Positions 41,468 to 50,724 are shown, numbered from the stretch's first letter. The stretch is 64,000 nucleotides of DNA from Pseudomonas viridiflava (GCF_900582625.1 NZ_UTIQ01000327.1:186001-250000); one strand, 5' to 3'. Notes: generated by a model from the sequence alone, not told the origin. Numbers and translations: made by a program.

Positions 41468-43792
41468 ATGGATATAACGCTCACCCATCGCCTGTCGTTC
41501 AAACAGGCCAGCCTGACGGTTCTCGTGGCGTTGATCCTCGGCACCTTGCTCAGCCTGCTGCAGGTGAGCAGCGATTATGCCAGCGAAGACGCCTCGATCA
41601 ACCGCGAGATACGCGCACTGCTGGAGATCAGCCATAACCCGGCAACGCGCATCGCCTACAACATCGACACCGAACTGGCGCAGGAACTGGTCGCCGGCCT
41701 GCTGCGCTCACCCGCTGTGATCAACGCGCAAATCATCGACGACACCGGCACCAGCCTGGCCAGCGCCACCCGCTCGCGCATCAACAGCCCCTATCGGATG
41801 TTCAGCGACCGGCTGTTCGGCCAGAGCCGTCATTTCGAAGACCCGCTATTCGTTAACCATTCGCCCACCGAAACCATCGGCCTGCTGCGCCTTGAAGTCG
41901 ACACCTTCGCCTTTGGCAGCAATTTTCTACGACGCGCGCTGGTCACGCTGCTGAGCGGCTTCGCCTATAGCCTGCTGCTGTCGATGATTTTGCTGGTGGT
42001 GTTTTATTTCATGCTGACCAAGCCGCTCACCGACGTGATTCAAGCCATCAGCGCCCGCGACCTGCGCCGGCCAACCCGGCAGAAGCTGCCCTGCCCGTCT
42101 GGCCATGAAAACGATGAAATCGGCATTTTGGTCGACGTGACCAACCAGCAACTGTCGAGTTTGTCGGAGGAAGTCGAGCACCGGCGCAAAGCCGAAGACC
42201 AACTCACGCAGTACCTGGGCGAGCTGGAAAACATCATTTCGGCACGCACCAACGAACTCAAAGCCAGCAATACCCGCCTGACCCTCTCCAACCAGGAACT
42301 GGAAAGCGCCCGTGCCCGCGCGAACCAAATGGCCCTGGCCCGCGCCACGTTTCTGGCCAACATGAGTCACGAAATCCGTACGCCACTGAACGGCTTGCTG
42401 GGCATGCTCGGCCTGGCACTGGACAGCCCGCTGAGCGCCGAACAACGGCAACAACTGAGCATCGCCCACAACTCCGGCAAGGTGCTGGTGGAGTTGCTTA
42501 ACGACATTCTCGATTTGTCCAAATTCGAAGCGGGGCAATTGGAGCTGGAGTCGATTCCGTTCGACTTCGCCACACTGGTGGAAGACACCGCCAACCTGCT
42601 TTCGCAAAATGCGGCCCCCAACGTCGAATTGACCTGCCTGATCGACCCGCGCCTGCCTGCCCTGCTGCTCGGCGACCCGACGCGGGTTCGGCAAATTGTA
42701 AGCAACCTGCTTTCCAACGCCCTGAAATTCACCCACAACGGCCGCGTCGACATCCGCATCGCCTTCACCGACCCCGGCATCCGCATTACCGTGACCGACA
42801 GCGGCATCGGTATCGCCGAAGACGCCCAAGCGCGCATTTTCCAACCCTTCGCCCAGGCCGGCGTCACCATCACCCGGCAATACGGCGGCACTGGGCTGGG
42901 GCTGGCGCTTACCCGCCAACTCTGTGAAGCCATGCACGGCAAGCTGACGTTGAAATCGGTGTTGGGCGCGGGCAGCGAATTCTGCGTTGAGCTGCCGCTG
43001 GCCGCGGCCGCACCACCGGCCTTGCTGCCGGCGCTGAGCGGGCGGGTCGTAGGGCTGTGCGGCGCCCAGACCGGTTTGGCCGAGCTGCTGCAAACGGTTC
43101 TGCCGGGTTGGGGGCTGAGCTATCAGCGCCTGGATGACTGCTTGGCGCCACCGCTGCAAAGCGCCGACCTGGTGATTACCGACCGCGCAGAAGAACTGGC
43201 CAACCTGCGCGAGCACTTCGCCCACACGGTGCTGTTTATCAGCGCCTATGGCAGCTTTCTACCCAGCGACCTCGCCACCAGCTTGGCGCCGGTGCTGCAG
43301 TTGCCGCGCCCGCTGTCGCGTGCCGCCCTGCACAAAGCCTTACAGCGTTCTCTTGAACCGGGCGGCGAGCCCGTCTCCACGCCAGCGCCCGCGAACGCGC
43401 CGACGGCTCTGGAGCAAAAGCGTGTGCTGCTGGTGGAAGACAACGCCGTGAACCAGCTGGTGGCCAAAGGCATGCTGAGCAAAGCCGGCTGCGAGGTGCT
43501 GCTGGCTATCAACGGCGTGGAGGCGCTTGAAGTGTTGGAACGCGAGGCCATCGACCTGGTGCTGATGGACTGCAATATGCCGGTGATGGACGGCTATGAA
43601 GCGACTCGGCGCATCCGCCAGCAGCCGCGCTGGAACGACCTGCCGATTATCGCCCTCACCGCCAACGCCCTGCCCGACGAGCGCGAGCGGTGCCGAGCGG
43701 CCGGCATGAACGACTACTTGGCCAAGCCGTTCCGCCGCGACGAATTGCTCGCCCTGCTCAACCAATGGCTGCCCGCTACGGCGCTGTTATAA
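41468..43792 (+). CDS. sagS: Hybrid sensor histidine kinase SagS-like
   Basis: A 774-residue membrane hybrid kinase: TM1 at 17-33, a periplasmic sensor domain to about 153, TM2 at about 157-182, a short HAMP-like linker, HisKA with His301 in NMSHEIRTPLNGLL, HATPase with TVTDSGIGI and GGTGLGLAL, and a C-terminal receiver with Asp701 in VLMDCNMPVMDG. Layout and neighbours (ospR, peroxidase, msrB) match SagS of P. aeruginosa, which controls the motile-sessile switch. ATG 41468 has a weak ribosome site; the open frame upstream starts with TTG only. The last 17 bp overlap the convergent ospR. Confidence 0.88.
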   Translation: MDITLTHRLSFKQASLTVLVALILGTLLSLLQVSSDYASEDASINREIRALLEISHNPATRIAYNIDTELAQELVAGLLRSPAVINAQIIDDTGTSLASATRSRINSPYRMFSDRLFGQSRHFEDPLFVNHSPTETIGLLRLEVDTFAFGSNFLRRALVTLLSGFAYSLLLSMILLVVFYFMLTKPLTDVIQAISARDLRRPTRQKLPCPSGHENDEIGILVDVTNQQLSSLSEEVEHRRKAEDQLTQYLGELENIISARTNELKASNTRLTLSNQELESARARANQMALARATFLANMSHEIRTPLNGLLGMLGLALDSPLSAEQRQQLSIAHNSGKVLVELLNDILDLSKFEAGQLELESIPFDFATLVEDTANLLSQNAAPNVELTCLIDPRLPALLLGDPTRVRQIVSNLLSNALKFTHNGRVDIRIAFTDPGIRITVTDSGIGIAEDAQARIFQPFAQAGVTITRQYGGTGLGLALTRQLCEAMHGKLTLKSVLGAGSEFCVELPLAAAAPPALLPALSGRVVGLCGAQTGLAELLQTVLPGWGLSYQRLDDCLAPPLQSADLVITDRAEELANLREHFAHTVLFISAYGSFLPSDLATSLAPVLQLPRPLSRAALHKALQRSLEPGGEPVSTPAPANAPTALEQKRVLLVEDNAVNQLVAKGMLSKAGCEVLLAINGVEALEVLEREAIDLVLMDCNMPVMDGYEATRRIRQQPRWNDLPIIALTANALPDERERCRAAGMNDYLAKPFRRDELLALLNQWLPATALL

Positions 43793-44267
43793 AACGATCC
43801 AGCAAGCCGCCCAACTGCTCGCGCAGGCTATCGAGTTCATTCAGATCAAGGCCGCTTTCGCACAGCAGTCGCTGCTTGAGCGGCAGCACCTGGGCCTTCA
43901 ACGCCAGACCTTCAGCTGTGAGGGCCAAATGCACTTCGCGTTCGTCCCGAGCGCTGCGCTGCCGGACCACCAAGCCCAACTGCTCCAGGCGTTTGAGTAA
44001 CGGCGTGAGCGTGCCGGAATCCAGCAGCAATCGCTCGCCGAGCGCCTTCACCGTCGGCTGCTCAGGCGGGGTTTGCTGCCATTCCCACAACACCAGCATG
44101 GCCAGGTATTGCGGGTAGGTGAGCCCGAGCTGGTCAAGCATCGGCTTGTAGCCGCGAATCACCGCGCGCGAGGCGGCGTACAGCTTGAAGCACAGCTGCT
44201 TGTCGAGCTGCAGCGCGGTGGCGGCGTCCAGCTGCGGTGCCGTTGGAAGAACATCGTGTTGGCTCAT
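43776..44267 (-). CDS. ospR: OspR/OhrR-type MarR-family peroxide sensor
   Basis: A 163-residue MarR regulator. Cys26 in QLCFKLYAASRAVI is the peroxide-sensing cysteine of the OhrR/OspR class; the winged helix is around residues 70-110 (LGERLLLDSGTLTPLLKRLE, then ERQGLV-like wing with RSARDEREVHLALT). It precedes sagS's end in convergent overlap of 17 bp and lies 10 bp downstream of the thiol peroxidase on the same strand. A perfect operator sits upstream of that gene. Prediction: oxidant-released repressor of the peroxidase-ospR unit. Confidence 0.92.
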   Translation of the reverse strand: MSQHDVLPTAPQLDAATALQLDKQLCFKLYAASRAVIRGYKPMLDQLGLTYPQYLAMLVLWEWQQTPPEQPTVKALGERLLLDSGTLTPLLKRLEQLGLVVRQRSARDEREVHLALTAEGLALKAQVLPLKQRLLCESGLDLNELDSLREQLGGLLDRFITAP

Positions 44268-44277
44268 CGACCCAGGC

Positions 44278-44763
44278 TCACTTGAGCAGCGCTTCGATCT
44301 CGCTGGTCAGCTCTTCGGGCTTGGTCAGCGGAGCAAAACGCTTCACCACTTGGCCGTCTTTGCCAATCAGAAACTTGGTGAAATTCCACTTAACGCCCTG
44401 GCTGCCGAGCAGACCTGGTGCGCGCTTTTTCAGTTGCACGAACAACGGATGGGCGTCGGCGCCATTGACGTCGATCTTCTTGAACAGGGGAAAGCTCACG
44501 CCGAAGTTCAGCTCGCAGAACTCGGAGATGGCGCCTTCGTTGCCCGGCTCTTGCTTGCCGAACTGGTTGCAGGGGAAACCGAGAATCACCAGGCCTTGAT
44601 CCTTATAGGTCTGCCACAGCTCTTCCAGACCTTTGTATTGCGGAGTGAAGCCGCATTTGCTGGCGGTGTTCACCACCAGAACAGCCTTGCCGCCGAAGTC
44701 GGCCAGGGTTTTCTGCTCACCTTTGATGGTGGTGGCGGGAATGCTGAACAGGGTGTCGCTCAT
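44278..44763 (-). CDS. Glutathione peroxidase-family thiol peroxidase
   Basis: A 161-residue GPx-fold enzyme that reduces organic and hydrogen peroxides with thioredoxin or glutathione. Catalytic Cys37 in NTASKCGFTPQY replaces selenocysteine; the tetrad partners Gln in GFPCNQFGKQEPG, Trp and Asn in VKWNFTKFL are intact. The gene is followed by ospR with a 10-bp gap and preceded by the operator palindrome at 44810-44822, consistent with peroxide induction. Confidence 0.93.
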   Translation of the reverse strand: MSDTLFSIPATTIKGEQKTLADFGGKAVLVVNTASKCGFTPQYKGLEELWQTYKDQGLVILGFPCNQFGKQEPGNEGAISEFCELNFGVSFPLFKKIDVNGADAHPLFVQLKKRAPGLLGSQGVKWNFTKFLIGKDGQVVKRFAPLTKPEELTSEIEALLK

Positions 44764-44809
44764 GGGTGCGTGCTCCGCGAAAGGGAAAGGTCGAGCGACA
44801 AGATAGTTA

Positions 44810-44822
44810 ACAATTGAATTGT
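44810..44822. promoter_or_regulatory. OspR/OhrR operator palindrome
   Basis: ACAATT-G-AATTGT is a perfect odd palindrome 46 bp upstream of the peroxidase ATG. It matches the core of the OhrR/OspR consensus TACAATT-N-AATTGTA. A second partial half-site, GCAATTTAAAT, follows at once. Its position would block the promoter of the peroxidase-ospR operon. Confidence 0.85.
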
Positions 44823-44852
44823 GTGCAATTTAAATAAACACAACTCTCGGCC

Positions 44853-44925
44853 CTGTAGGAGCGGCTTTAGCCGCGATGCTCTTCGACGCACCGCGGCTTC
44901 GGAATGCCGCCCAGCCGCTCCTACA
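44853..44925. repeat. Paired REP palindromes
   Basis: CTGTAGGAGCGGCTTTAGCC.. (44853-44877) and ..CCGCCCAGCCGCTCCTACA (to 44925) are opposed REP units, with a GCGGCTTCGGAATGCCGC hairpin between. It lies between the peroxidase promoter region and the end of msrB. Confidence 0.75.
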
Positions 44926-44935
44926 AATCAGCGCC

Positions 44936-45328
44936 CTACCTCGGCTCCAACTTCAACGAAGCCGAGTTGATGCAATAGCGCATCCCGGTAGGTGGCGGAC
45001 CATCAGGAAACAGATGCCCAAGGTGCGCGTCGCACTTGGCGCAGGTCACTTCAATACGGTGCATGCCGTGGCTGAAGTCATCCTTGCTGGCGATCGCCGC
45101 GTTCGATGCTGGCTGGTAATAGCTCGGCCAGCCGGTGCCGGAATCGAACTTCGCTTCGGAGTCGAACAACGCCGCGCCGCAGCACGCGCAGTGATAGACG
45201 CCAGGGGTTTTATCGTCGTGGTATTTGCCGGTGAAGGCACGCTCGGTACCGCCCATGCGGCAAACGTGGAACTGCTCGTCCGAGAGCTCCTCGCGCCAGG
45301 CGTCCAGCGGTTTTTCAAGCTTGTCCAT
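44936..45328 (-). CDS. msrB: Peptide methionine-(R)-sulfoxide reductase B
   Basis: A 130-residue MsrB. Catalytic Cys119 is in MRYCINSASL; zinc-binding cysteines are Cys47/Cys50 (CACCG) and Cys96/Cys99 (CAKCD); FDSGTGWPSYY and GHLFPDGPPPTG are family hallmarks. Length and start are standard. It repairs Met-R-sulfoxide in proteins. It is divergent from alaA. Confidence 0.96.
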   Translation of the reverse strand: MDKLEKPLDAWREELSDEQFHVCRMGGTERAFTGKYHDDKTPGVYHCACCGAALFDSEAKFDSGTGWPSYYQPASNAAIASKDDFSHGMHRIEVTCAKCDAHLGHLFPDGPPPTGMRYCINSASLKLEPR

Positions 45329-45512
45329 GGGGTCACCTCATTGGCTGAAAAAAGCCCGGCCTGTACCTTTTCCCAGGTTCGGGCCACACGTATGATTGCC
45401 GCACTTCAAGGTCCGGCAGACACGGTGTTTAGACGCCAGTCTGTCATCCGCGTTACAGGCTGCCAAGCCACGTTGCCCAGTCTCGGGTCAGCGCTTTACT
45501 CAGGACGCTCAC

Positions 45513-46724
45513 ATGCAGGTCAGCAAATCGAACAAGCTCGCCAACGTCTGCTACGACATTCGCGGGCCCGTGCTCAAGCACGCCAAACGCCTGGAAGAGG
45601 AAGGCCATCGCATCCTCAAGCTGAACATCGGCAACCCGGCGCCGTTCGGTTTTGAAGCCCCGGAAGAAATCCTTCAGGACGTTATCCGCAACCTGCCCAC
45701 CGCCCAAGGCTACAGCGACTCCAAAGGCCTGTTCAGCGCCCGCAAAGCGGTGATGCAGTACTACCAGCAGAAGCAAGTTGAAGGTGTCGGCATCGAAGAT
45801 ATCTACCTCGGCAACGGCGTGTCCGAGCTGATCGTGATGTCGATGCAAGCCTTGCTCAACAACGGCGATGAAGTGCTGATTCCCGCGCCCGACTACCCGC
45901 TGTGGACCGCCGCCGTGAGCCTGGCCGGTGGCAATCCGGTGCACTACCTGTGCGACGAGCAGGCCAACTGGTGGCCAGACCTGGACGACATCAAGGCCAA
46001 GATCACGCCGAACACCAAGGCCATGGTCATCATCAACCCGAACAACCCCACCGGCGCCGTGTACTCCAAAGAAGTGCTCGAAGGCATGGTCGAGCTGGCT
46101 CGCCAGCACAACCTGGTGCTGTTCTCCGATGAAATCTACGACAAGATTCTCTACGACGAGGCCGTGCACATCTCCACCGCCTCGCTTGCGCCGGACGTGC
46201 TGTGCCTGACCTTCAATGGCCTGTCGAAGTCGTACCGCGTCGCCGGCTTCCGCTCCGGTTGGGTGGCCATTTCCGGGCCAAAGCAAAAAGCCCAAAGCTA
46301 CATCGAAGGCATCGACATCCTCGCCAACATGCGCCTGTGCGCCAACGTGCCGAGCCAACACGCGATCCAAACCGCGCTGGGCGGCTACCAAAGCATTAAT
46401 GACTTGGTGTTGCCGCAAGGTCGGCTGTTGGAGCAACGCAATCGCACCTGGGAACTGCTCAACAGCATCCCCGGCGTCAGCTGCGTGAAGCCGATGGGCG
46501 CGCTGTATGCCTTCCCGAAAATCGATCCGAAAGTCTGCCCGATCCACAACGACGAGAAGTTCGTACTCGACTTGTTGCTCTCGGAAAAGCTGCTGGTGGT
46601 TCAGGGCACCGCGTTCAACTGGCCGTGGCCAGACCACTTCCGGGTGGTCACCCTGCCCCGTCTTGACGACCTCGACCAGGCCATCGGGCGCATTGGAAAC
46701 TTCCTCAAAACCTACAGCCAATAA
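45513..46724 (+). CDS. alaA: Alanine-type class I aminotransferase
   Basis: A 403-residue PLP enzyme of the AlaA family (glutamate-pyruvate transamination). The PLP lysine is Lys239 in NGLSKSYRVAGFRSGW; INPNNPTGAVYS and SDEIYDKILYD supply the cofactor-ring Asn and Asp/Tyr; the substrate-carboxylate Arg lies in HFRVVTLPR. ATG 45513 gives the conserved MQVSKSNKL start. The next gene follows by 6 bp. Confidence 0.93.
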   Translation: MQVSKSNKLANVCYDIRGPVLKHAKRLEEEGHRILKLNIGNPAPFGFEAPEEILQDVIRNLPTAQGYSDSKGLFSARKAVMQYYQQKQVEGVGIEDIYLGNGVSELIVMSMQALLNNGDEVLIPAPDYPLWTAAVSLAGGNPVHYLCDEQANWWPDLDDIKAKITPNTKAMVIINPNNPTGAVYSKEVLEGMVELARQHNLVLFSDEIYDKILYDEAVHISTASLAPDVLCLTFNGLSKSYRVAGFRSGWVAISGPKQKAQSYIEGIDILANMRLCANVPSQHAIQTALGGYQSINDLVLPQGRLLEQRNRTWELLNSIPGVSCVKPMGALYAFPKIDPKVCPIHNDEKFVLDLLLSEKLLVVQGTAFNWPWPDHFRVVTLPRLDDLDQAIGRIGNFLKTYSQ

Positions 46725-46730
46725 GCCGCC

Positions 46731-47183
46731 ATGGACCTGCAAATCGACGACTTTTATAAAGATGCCGCAGCAGGCCTCCTGCTGCTGTACCAGGCCTTCC
46801 CGCGCAAGGTGGGCCTGTACGTCGAAGACCTGATCGGCCGCGAAGAAGCGGACGAATTCGGCCTGCCCAGCAAGCGTCATCAAGCGTGCCTCGGCGCCCT
46901 GCTGTGGCTGGCTGATGAAGGCTATTTGCGCTACGAGTCGACCATTCATTACGACGCGCTCGACCAGGCGGTGCTGAGCGAAAAAGGTTTCCTGCGACTG
47001 TCACGCGGCGTTCCCCATGCCGTGGCCGATGGCGATGCTTTGCCACCCAGTGTTCGCCGTGTGCACTCCACCCTCGCCCACCAGTTGCGAGAGGCGTTGC
47101 AACAACAGCACAGCGAGCGCATCGCACGCCTCACCCGCCTGCTGTTTACCAGCACGCTGACCGGCGCAAACGACACAGTTTGA
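46731..47183 (+). CDS. Conserved hypothetical protein between alaA and htpX
   Basis: A 150-residue protein starting MDLQIDDFYKDAAAGLLLLY. The helical N-terminal half with GALLWLADEGYLRYESTIHYDALDQAVLSEKG looks like a winged-helix domain. It is 6 bp after alaA and probably cotranscribed. I recall the same small gene between alaA and htpX in P. aeruginosa (PA2829) but no function. Confidence 0.8.
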   Translation: MDLQIDDFYKDAAAGLLLLYQAFPRKVGLYVEDLIGREEADEFGLPSKRHQACLGALLWLADEGYLRYESTIHYDALDQAVLSEKGFLRLSRGVPHAVADGDALPPSVRRVHSTLAHQLREALQQQHSERIARLTRLLFTSTLTGANDTV

Positions 47184-47272
47184 AATAGTCGCCGAGTTGT
47201 ATAGCGCGGGGGGCCGCCCTTATATACCCCGCACTAGTCGAACGTCTTAGCTCAAAGGAGAAGCCTTACACC

Positions 47273-48145
47273 ATGATGCGCATTCTGTTGTTCATGGCCA
47301 CCAACCTGGCGGTTCTGTTAATCGCCAGCATCACCCTCAAACTGCTCGGGGTGGACCGCTTCACTGGCCAGAATTACACCAGCCTGCTGGTCTTCTGCGC
47401 CGTGTTCGGTTTTGCCGGTTCCCTGGTCTCGTTGTTCCTGTCCAAATGGATGGCGAAGATGAGCACCGGCACTCAAATCATCAGCCAACCGCGCACCCGT
47501 CACGAACAGTGGCTGCTGCAAACCGTAGAAGAGCTGTCGCGCAACGCCGGTATCAAAATGCCGGAAGTGGGCATTTTCCCTGCCTATGAATCCAACGCCT
47601 TCGCCACCGGCTGGAACCGCAACGACGCGTTGGTCGCCGTTAGCCAGGGCCTGCTGGAGCGGTTCTCGCCAGACGAAGTGAAAGCCGTACTGGCCCACGA
47701 AATTGGCCACGTTGCCAACGGCGACATGGTGACCCTGGCGCTGATTCAGGGCGTAGTGAACACCTTCGTCATGTTCTTCGCGCGAATCTTCGGCAACTTC
47801 GTCGACAAGGTTCTGCTCAAGAACGAAGAGGGCAACGGCATCGGTTTTTACATCGCCACGTTCTTCGCCGAAATGGTCTTGGGCATTCTGGCCAGCGTCA
47901 TCGTTATGTGGTTCTCGCGTCGTCGTGAGTTTCGCGCTGACGAAGCCGGTGCTCGCTTGGCCGGCACCAGCGCGATGATCGGCGCCCTGCAGCGTCTGCG
48001 CTCCGAACAAGGCGTGCCGGTGCATATGTCTGAAACACTGACAGCGTTCGGTATCAACGGTGGCGTGAAAGGCGGCCTGAAAGCCCTGTTCATGACCCAC
48101 CCGCCGCTGGAAGATCGCATCGCGGCCTTGCAAGCTCGCGGTTAA
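47273..48145 (+). CDS. htpX: Membrane-bound zinc metalloprotease HtpX
   Basis: A 290-residue HtpX, which cleaves misfolded inner-membrane proteins together with FtsH. Two N-terminal membrane helices (about 4-25 and 37-57), the zinc motif HEIGH (142-146), and the third ligand Glu in RREFRADEAGA are present; further hydrophobic segments flank 160-215. AAAGGAG lies 12-17 bp upstream. Tandem terminators follow. The 89-bp spacer before it is GC-rich, with a TATATA stretch that may be its -10. Confidence 0.95.
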   Translation: MMRILLFMATNLAVLLIASITLKLLGVDRFTGQNYTSLLVFCAVFGFAGSLVSLFLSKWMAKMSTGTQIISQPRTRHEQWLLQTVEELSRNAGIKMPEVGIFPAYESNAFATGWNRNDALVAVSQGLLERFSPDEVKAVLAHEIGHVANGDMVTLALIQGVVNTFVMFFARIFGNFVDKVLLKNEEGNGIGFYIATFFAEMVLGILASVIVMWFSRRREFRADEAGARLAGTSAMIGALQRLRSEQGVPVHMSETLTAFGINGGVKGGLKALFMTHPPLEDRIAALQARG

Positions 48146-48157
48146 TCGCCACGGCGC

Positions 48158-48188
48158 AAAAAAGGGCGGCTATAAGCCGCCCTTTTTT
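48158..48188 (+). terminator. Rho-independent terminator of htpX
   Basis: AAAGGGCGGC and GCCGCCCTTT over a TATAA loop, with A6 before and T6 after the stem. It starts 13 bp after the htpX stop. Confidence 0.93.
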
Positions 48189-48201
48189 ATCTCCGAAAAC
48201 A

Positions 48202-48236
48202 AAGAAGGCCGATCTGAGATCGGCCTTCTTTTATTT
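48202..48236. terminator. Second terminator between htpX and comEA
   Basis: AAGAAGGCCGATCT and AGATCGGCCTTCTT form a 14-bp stem with a short GAG-containing turn, followed by TTATTT rightward. Leftward the stem is followed by T-rich sequence (CTTCTTTGTTTT), so it also ends the comEA transcript, 13 bp after that stop. Confidence 0.88.
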
Positions 48237-48248
48237 CCCGCTTAACGC

Positions 48249-48584
48249 TTAGTTGGCGACGCTCAACTTCGCGCGATTCTTCTCCAGGGTTGCTGCGCCA
48301 ATTCCCTTCACTTCCAGCAACTCGTCTACCGACGTAAACGGTCCGTTGGCGTCGCGATAGTCGATGATCGCTTTCGCCTTGACCTGACCAATACCGATGA
48401 GGTCTTGCTGCAACGTTTCCGCGTCGGCCGTATTCAGGTTGACGGTTCCCGCCTCAGGCGCTTTGAGCGGCTGAGAAGCAACAGGTTGGGTGGGCTCGGT
48501 TTTGACTGGCTCAGCGGCAAAGGTGCCGGCAGAGAACAACGTGAGGGTGGCAAACAGCAGAGAAGAGACGTATCCGATACGCAT
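48249..48584 (-). CDS. ComEA-like secreted helix-hairpin-helix protein
   Basis: A 111-residue exported protein: signal peptide MRIGYVSSLLFATLTLFSAGTFAA (first 24 residues), a Pro/Thr linker, then a ComEA-type (HhH)2 domain (VNLNTADAETLQQ, IGIGQVKAKAIIDYR, VDELLEVKGIGAATLEKNR). Such proteins bind DNA in the periplasm during uptake. ATG 48584 has AAGGAG in place. I recall a comEA gene next to wbpM in P. aeruginosa too. A weak hairpin (48609-48629) separates it from wbpM. Confidence 0.9.
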   Translation of the reverse strand: MRIGYVSSLLFATLTLFSAGTFAAEPVKTEPTQPVASQPLKAPEAGTVNLNTADAETLQQDLIGIGQVKAKAIIDYRDANGPFTSVDELLEVKGIGAATLEKNRAKLSVAN

Positions 48585-48651
48585 AATGAAGCTCCTTAAG
48601 TGGGTAACGCAGGGCGCGATACGCCCTGCGGTGGCCAACTTAGAGGCAGCC

Positions 48652-50706
48652 TCAGTGGAGTGTCAAATCACCCGGCGCGGGCGTTTCCAGGCGCTTTTTA
48701 TGAATCAAATCAACGATTTCGCATTCTGGTAGGTAACCGCTAACGTGCTCGCGGAGCAATTCTCGCACTCGCTCATAATCGTCACGCTCGACCGCCAGAA
48801 AGATCGCATCCAACACGTCTTTGAAAACCACCCAGGGCAGGTGTTCTTCGTTGGCTCGCATGATCATCGAGTGCTCGGTTGGGCTGACGTTGTCGCCAAT
48901 CAGCAGCTCTTCATACAGCTTTTCACCTGAGCGTAGGCCCGTGAACTCGATTTCAATGTCGCCGTGGGGACTTTGCTCATTGCGCACCGTCAGCCCGGAC
49001 AAATGCACCATCTTTTCCGCCAGCTCGGCGATTTTCACCGGCGAGCCCATATCCAGCACAAACACGTCGCCGCCCTGGCCCATCGAGCCCGCCTGAATGA
49101 CCAACTGCGCGGCCTCGGGGATGGTCATGAAATAGCGGGTGATGTTGGGGTGGGTCACCGTAATGGGCCCGCCGCGTTTTATCTGCTCGCGGAATAATGG
49201 AATCACCGAGCCGGACGAGCCCAGCACATTGCCGAAACGAACCATGGTGAAACGCGTTCTGTTGGCCTGAGCGTTTTTCGAGCCCAGCAACACCGGCTGC
49301 TTTTCAGCACTGAGGGCCTGCAGTGTCATTTCCGCCAGGCGTTTGGTACTGCCCATCACATTGGTAGGACGCACCGCCTTGTCAGTGGAAATCAGCACAA
49401 AATGTTCCACGCCCGCCTGCATTGCCGCCTGGGCGGTTTGCAGCGTGCCGAACACATTGTTCAATACGCCCTCGGCCACGTTGTGCTCAACGATCGGCAC
49501 ATGTTTGTACGCCGCAGCGTGGTAAACCGTGTTCACGCTCCACGTACGCATCACGTCCAGCAAGCGCTCCGGACTGCGCACTGAGCCCAGAATTGGGATG
49601 AGCTTGACCCCCGATCCCTCATGACGAATACGCCCTTCAAGCTCACTCTGGATGCTGTAAAGGTTGTACTCGCTGTGCTCAAACAGCACCAATGCCATGG
49701 GCGCAGACACCAGAATCTGACGGCACAACTCCGACCCGATCGAACCACCCGCTCCGGTGACCATGACCACCTGATTGCGGATGCAGCGCTCAAACAAATC
49801 CGCGCGCGGCGGCACAGGGTCGCGCCCCAGCAGGTCGGCGATATCCACCTCCTGCAAGTCGCTGACATTTACGCGCCCGCTGGCCAAGTCCATAAAGCCC
49901 GGGACTGTGCGCACATGCACCGGGTAGGCTTCCAATGCCGCCAAAATCTCGCGGCGCCGCGAACGTGACGCCGACGGAATCGCCAGCAGCACCTCTTGCG
50001 CGCCGGTTTCCTCGATCATCAATTGAATATTGCGCGAGGTGTAAACCTTGAGGCCGGCAACCACACGGTTGGCGATGCCCTCGTCGTCATCAATAAAAGC
50101 CACCGGGCGCATGCCCTTGCCCATGCGCAACGCCGCAACGAGCTGATTGCCCGCCGCACCGCCGCCATACACGGCGACTTTCGACAGGCCATCGTCCTGG
50201 CGCAGAAACGGCACGTGCTGCCCGGCCAGCAACCAATCGCCAAGGAAATATTGGCGCATGAACAAACGTAGGCCGCCGATCATCAGCAGGCTGAGCCACC
50301 AATAGTTGAACACCAGCGAACGCGGAACCAAGACCTCCGCGCGATACAGGTAGATGTAAACGCCCAACACCAGCGCCGACAACGACACCGCCTTGAAGAT
50401 CGCGACAAGCGCTTCGTTACCGAAATAACGCATCACCGCCCGGTACATACCGAGCCGAATAAAAACGGGGATGGCAATGATCGGTGCGATCAAGAACAAC
50501 CATGCATAGTCACCGAAGGGGTCGATTGGGCGCTCGATGCCCAGGCGCACGATAAAGGCCAGCCACAGGGACGCCCATACCAGCACGATGTCGGCCCCTA
50601 TTTGCAAAAGGCGCTTGTAGCGACGCCGCAGCCCTACCAGGCGATCACGCATCGGAATATGTTTTTTTACTTCGCGACTCACCACGTTACGTCCGTCCCT
50701 GATCAC
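48652..50706 (-). CDS. wbpM: WbpM-like membrane nucleotide-sugar 4,6-dehydratase
   Basis: A protein of about 684 residues with four N-terminal membrane helices (about 38-165), a first Rossmann domain (VYGGGAAGNQLVAAL) and a catalytic SDR domain starting VMVTGAGGSIGSEL. The active site reads STDKAVRPTNVMGSTK, with Met where most SDRs have Tyr, as known for WbpM, which converts UDP-GlcNAc to the 4-keto-6-deoxy sugar in B-band O-antigen synthesis. The exact start is uncertain: GTG 50706 is the longest; GTG or ATG starts about 10-18 codons on are possible. It is the last gene of the O-antigen cluster. Confidence 0.93.
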   Translation of the reverse strand: MIRDGRNVVSREVKKHIPMRDRLVGLRRRYKRLLQIGADIVLVWASLWLAFIVRLGIERPIDPFGDYAWLFLIAPIIAIPVFIRLGMYRAVMRYFGNEALVAIFKAVSLSALVLGVYIYLYRAEVLVPRSLVFNYWWLSLLMIGGLRLFMRQYFLGDWLLAGQHVPFLRQDDGLSKVAVYGGGAAGNQLVAALRMGKGMRPVAFIDDDEGIANRVVAGLKVYTSRNIQLMIEETGAQEVLLAIPSASRSRRREILAALEAYPVHVRTVPGFMDLASGRVNVSDLQEVDIADLLGRDPVPPRADLFERCIRNQVVMVTGAGGSIGSELCRQILVSAPMALVLFEHSEYNLYSIQSELEGRIRHEGSGVKLIPILGSVRSPERLLDVMRTWSVNTVYHAAAYKHVPIVEHNVAEGVLNNVFGTLQTAQAAMQAGVEHFVLISTDKAVRPTNVMGSTKRLAEMTLQALSAEKQPVLLGSKNAQANRTRFTMVRFGNVLGSSGSVIPLFREQIKRGGPITVTHPNITRYFMTIPEAAQLVIQAGSMGQGGDVFVLDMGSPVKIAELAEKMVHLSGLTVRNEQSPHGDIEIEFTGLRSGEKLYEELLIGDNVSPTEHSMIMRANEEHLPWVVFKDVLDAIFLAVERDDYERVRELLREHVSGYLPECEIVDLIHKKRLETPAPGDLTLH

Positions 50707-50724
50707 TTGCGTCCATAGTATTCA

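Noticed and set aside
41927..43225. 432-codon minus-strand frame opposite sagS
   Set aside because: Entirely inside the kinase gene on the opposite strand, with typical antisense composition.
45453..46949. 498-codon open frame on the minus strand opposite alaA
   Set aside because: It is antisense to a complete, well-conserved aminotransferase; its product is Gly/Val/His/Asp-rich with no domain and arises from GC-biased third positions.
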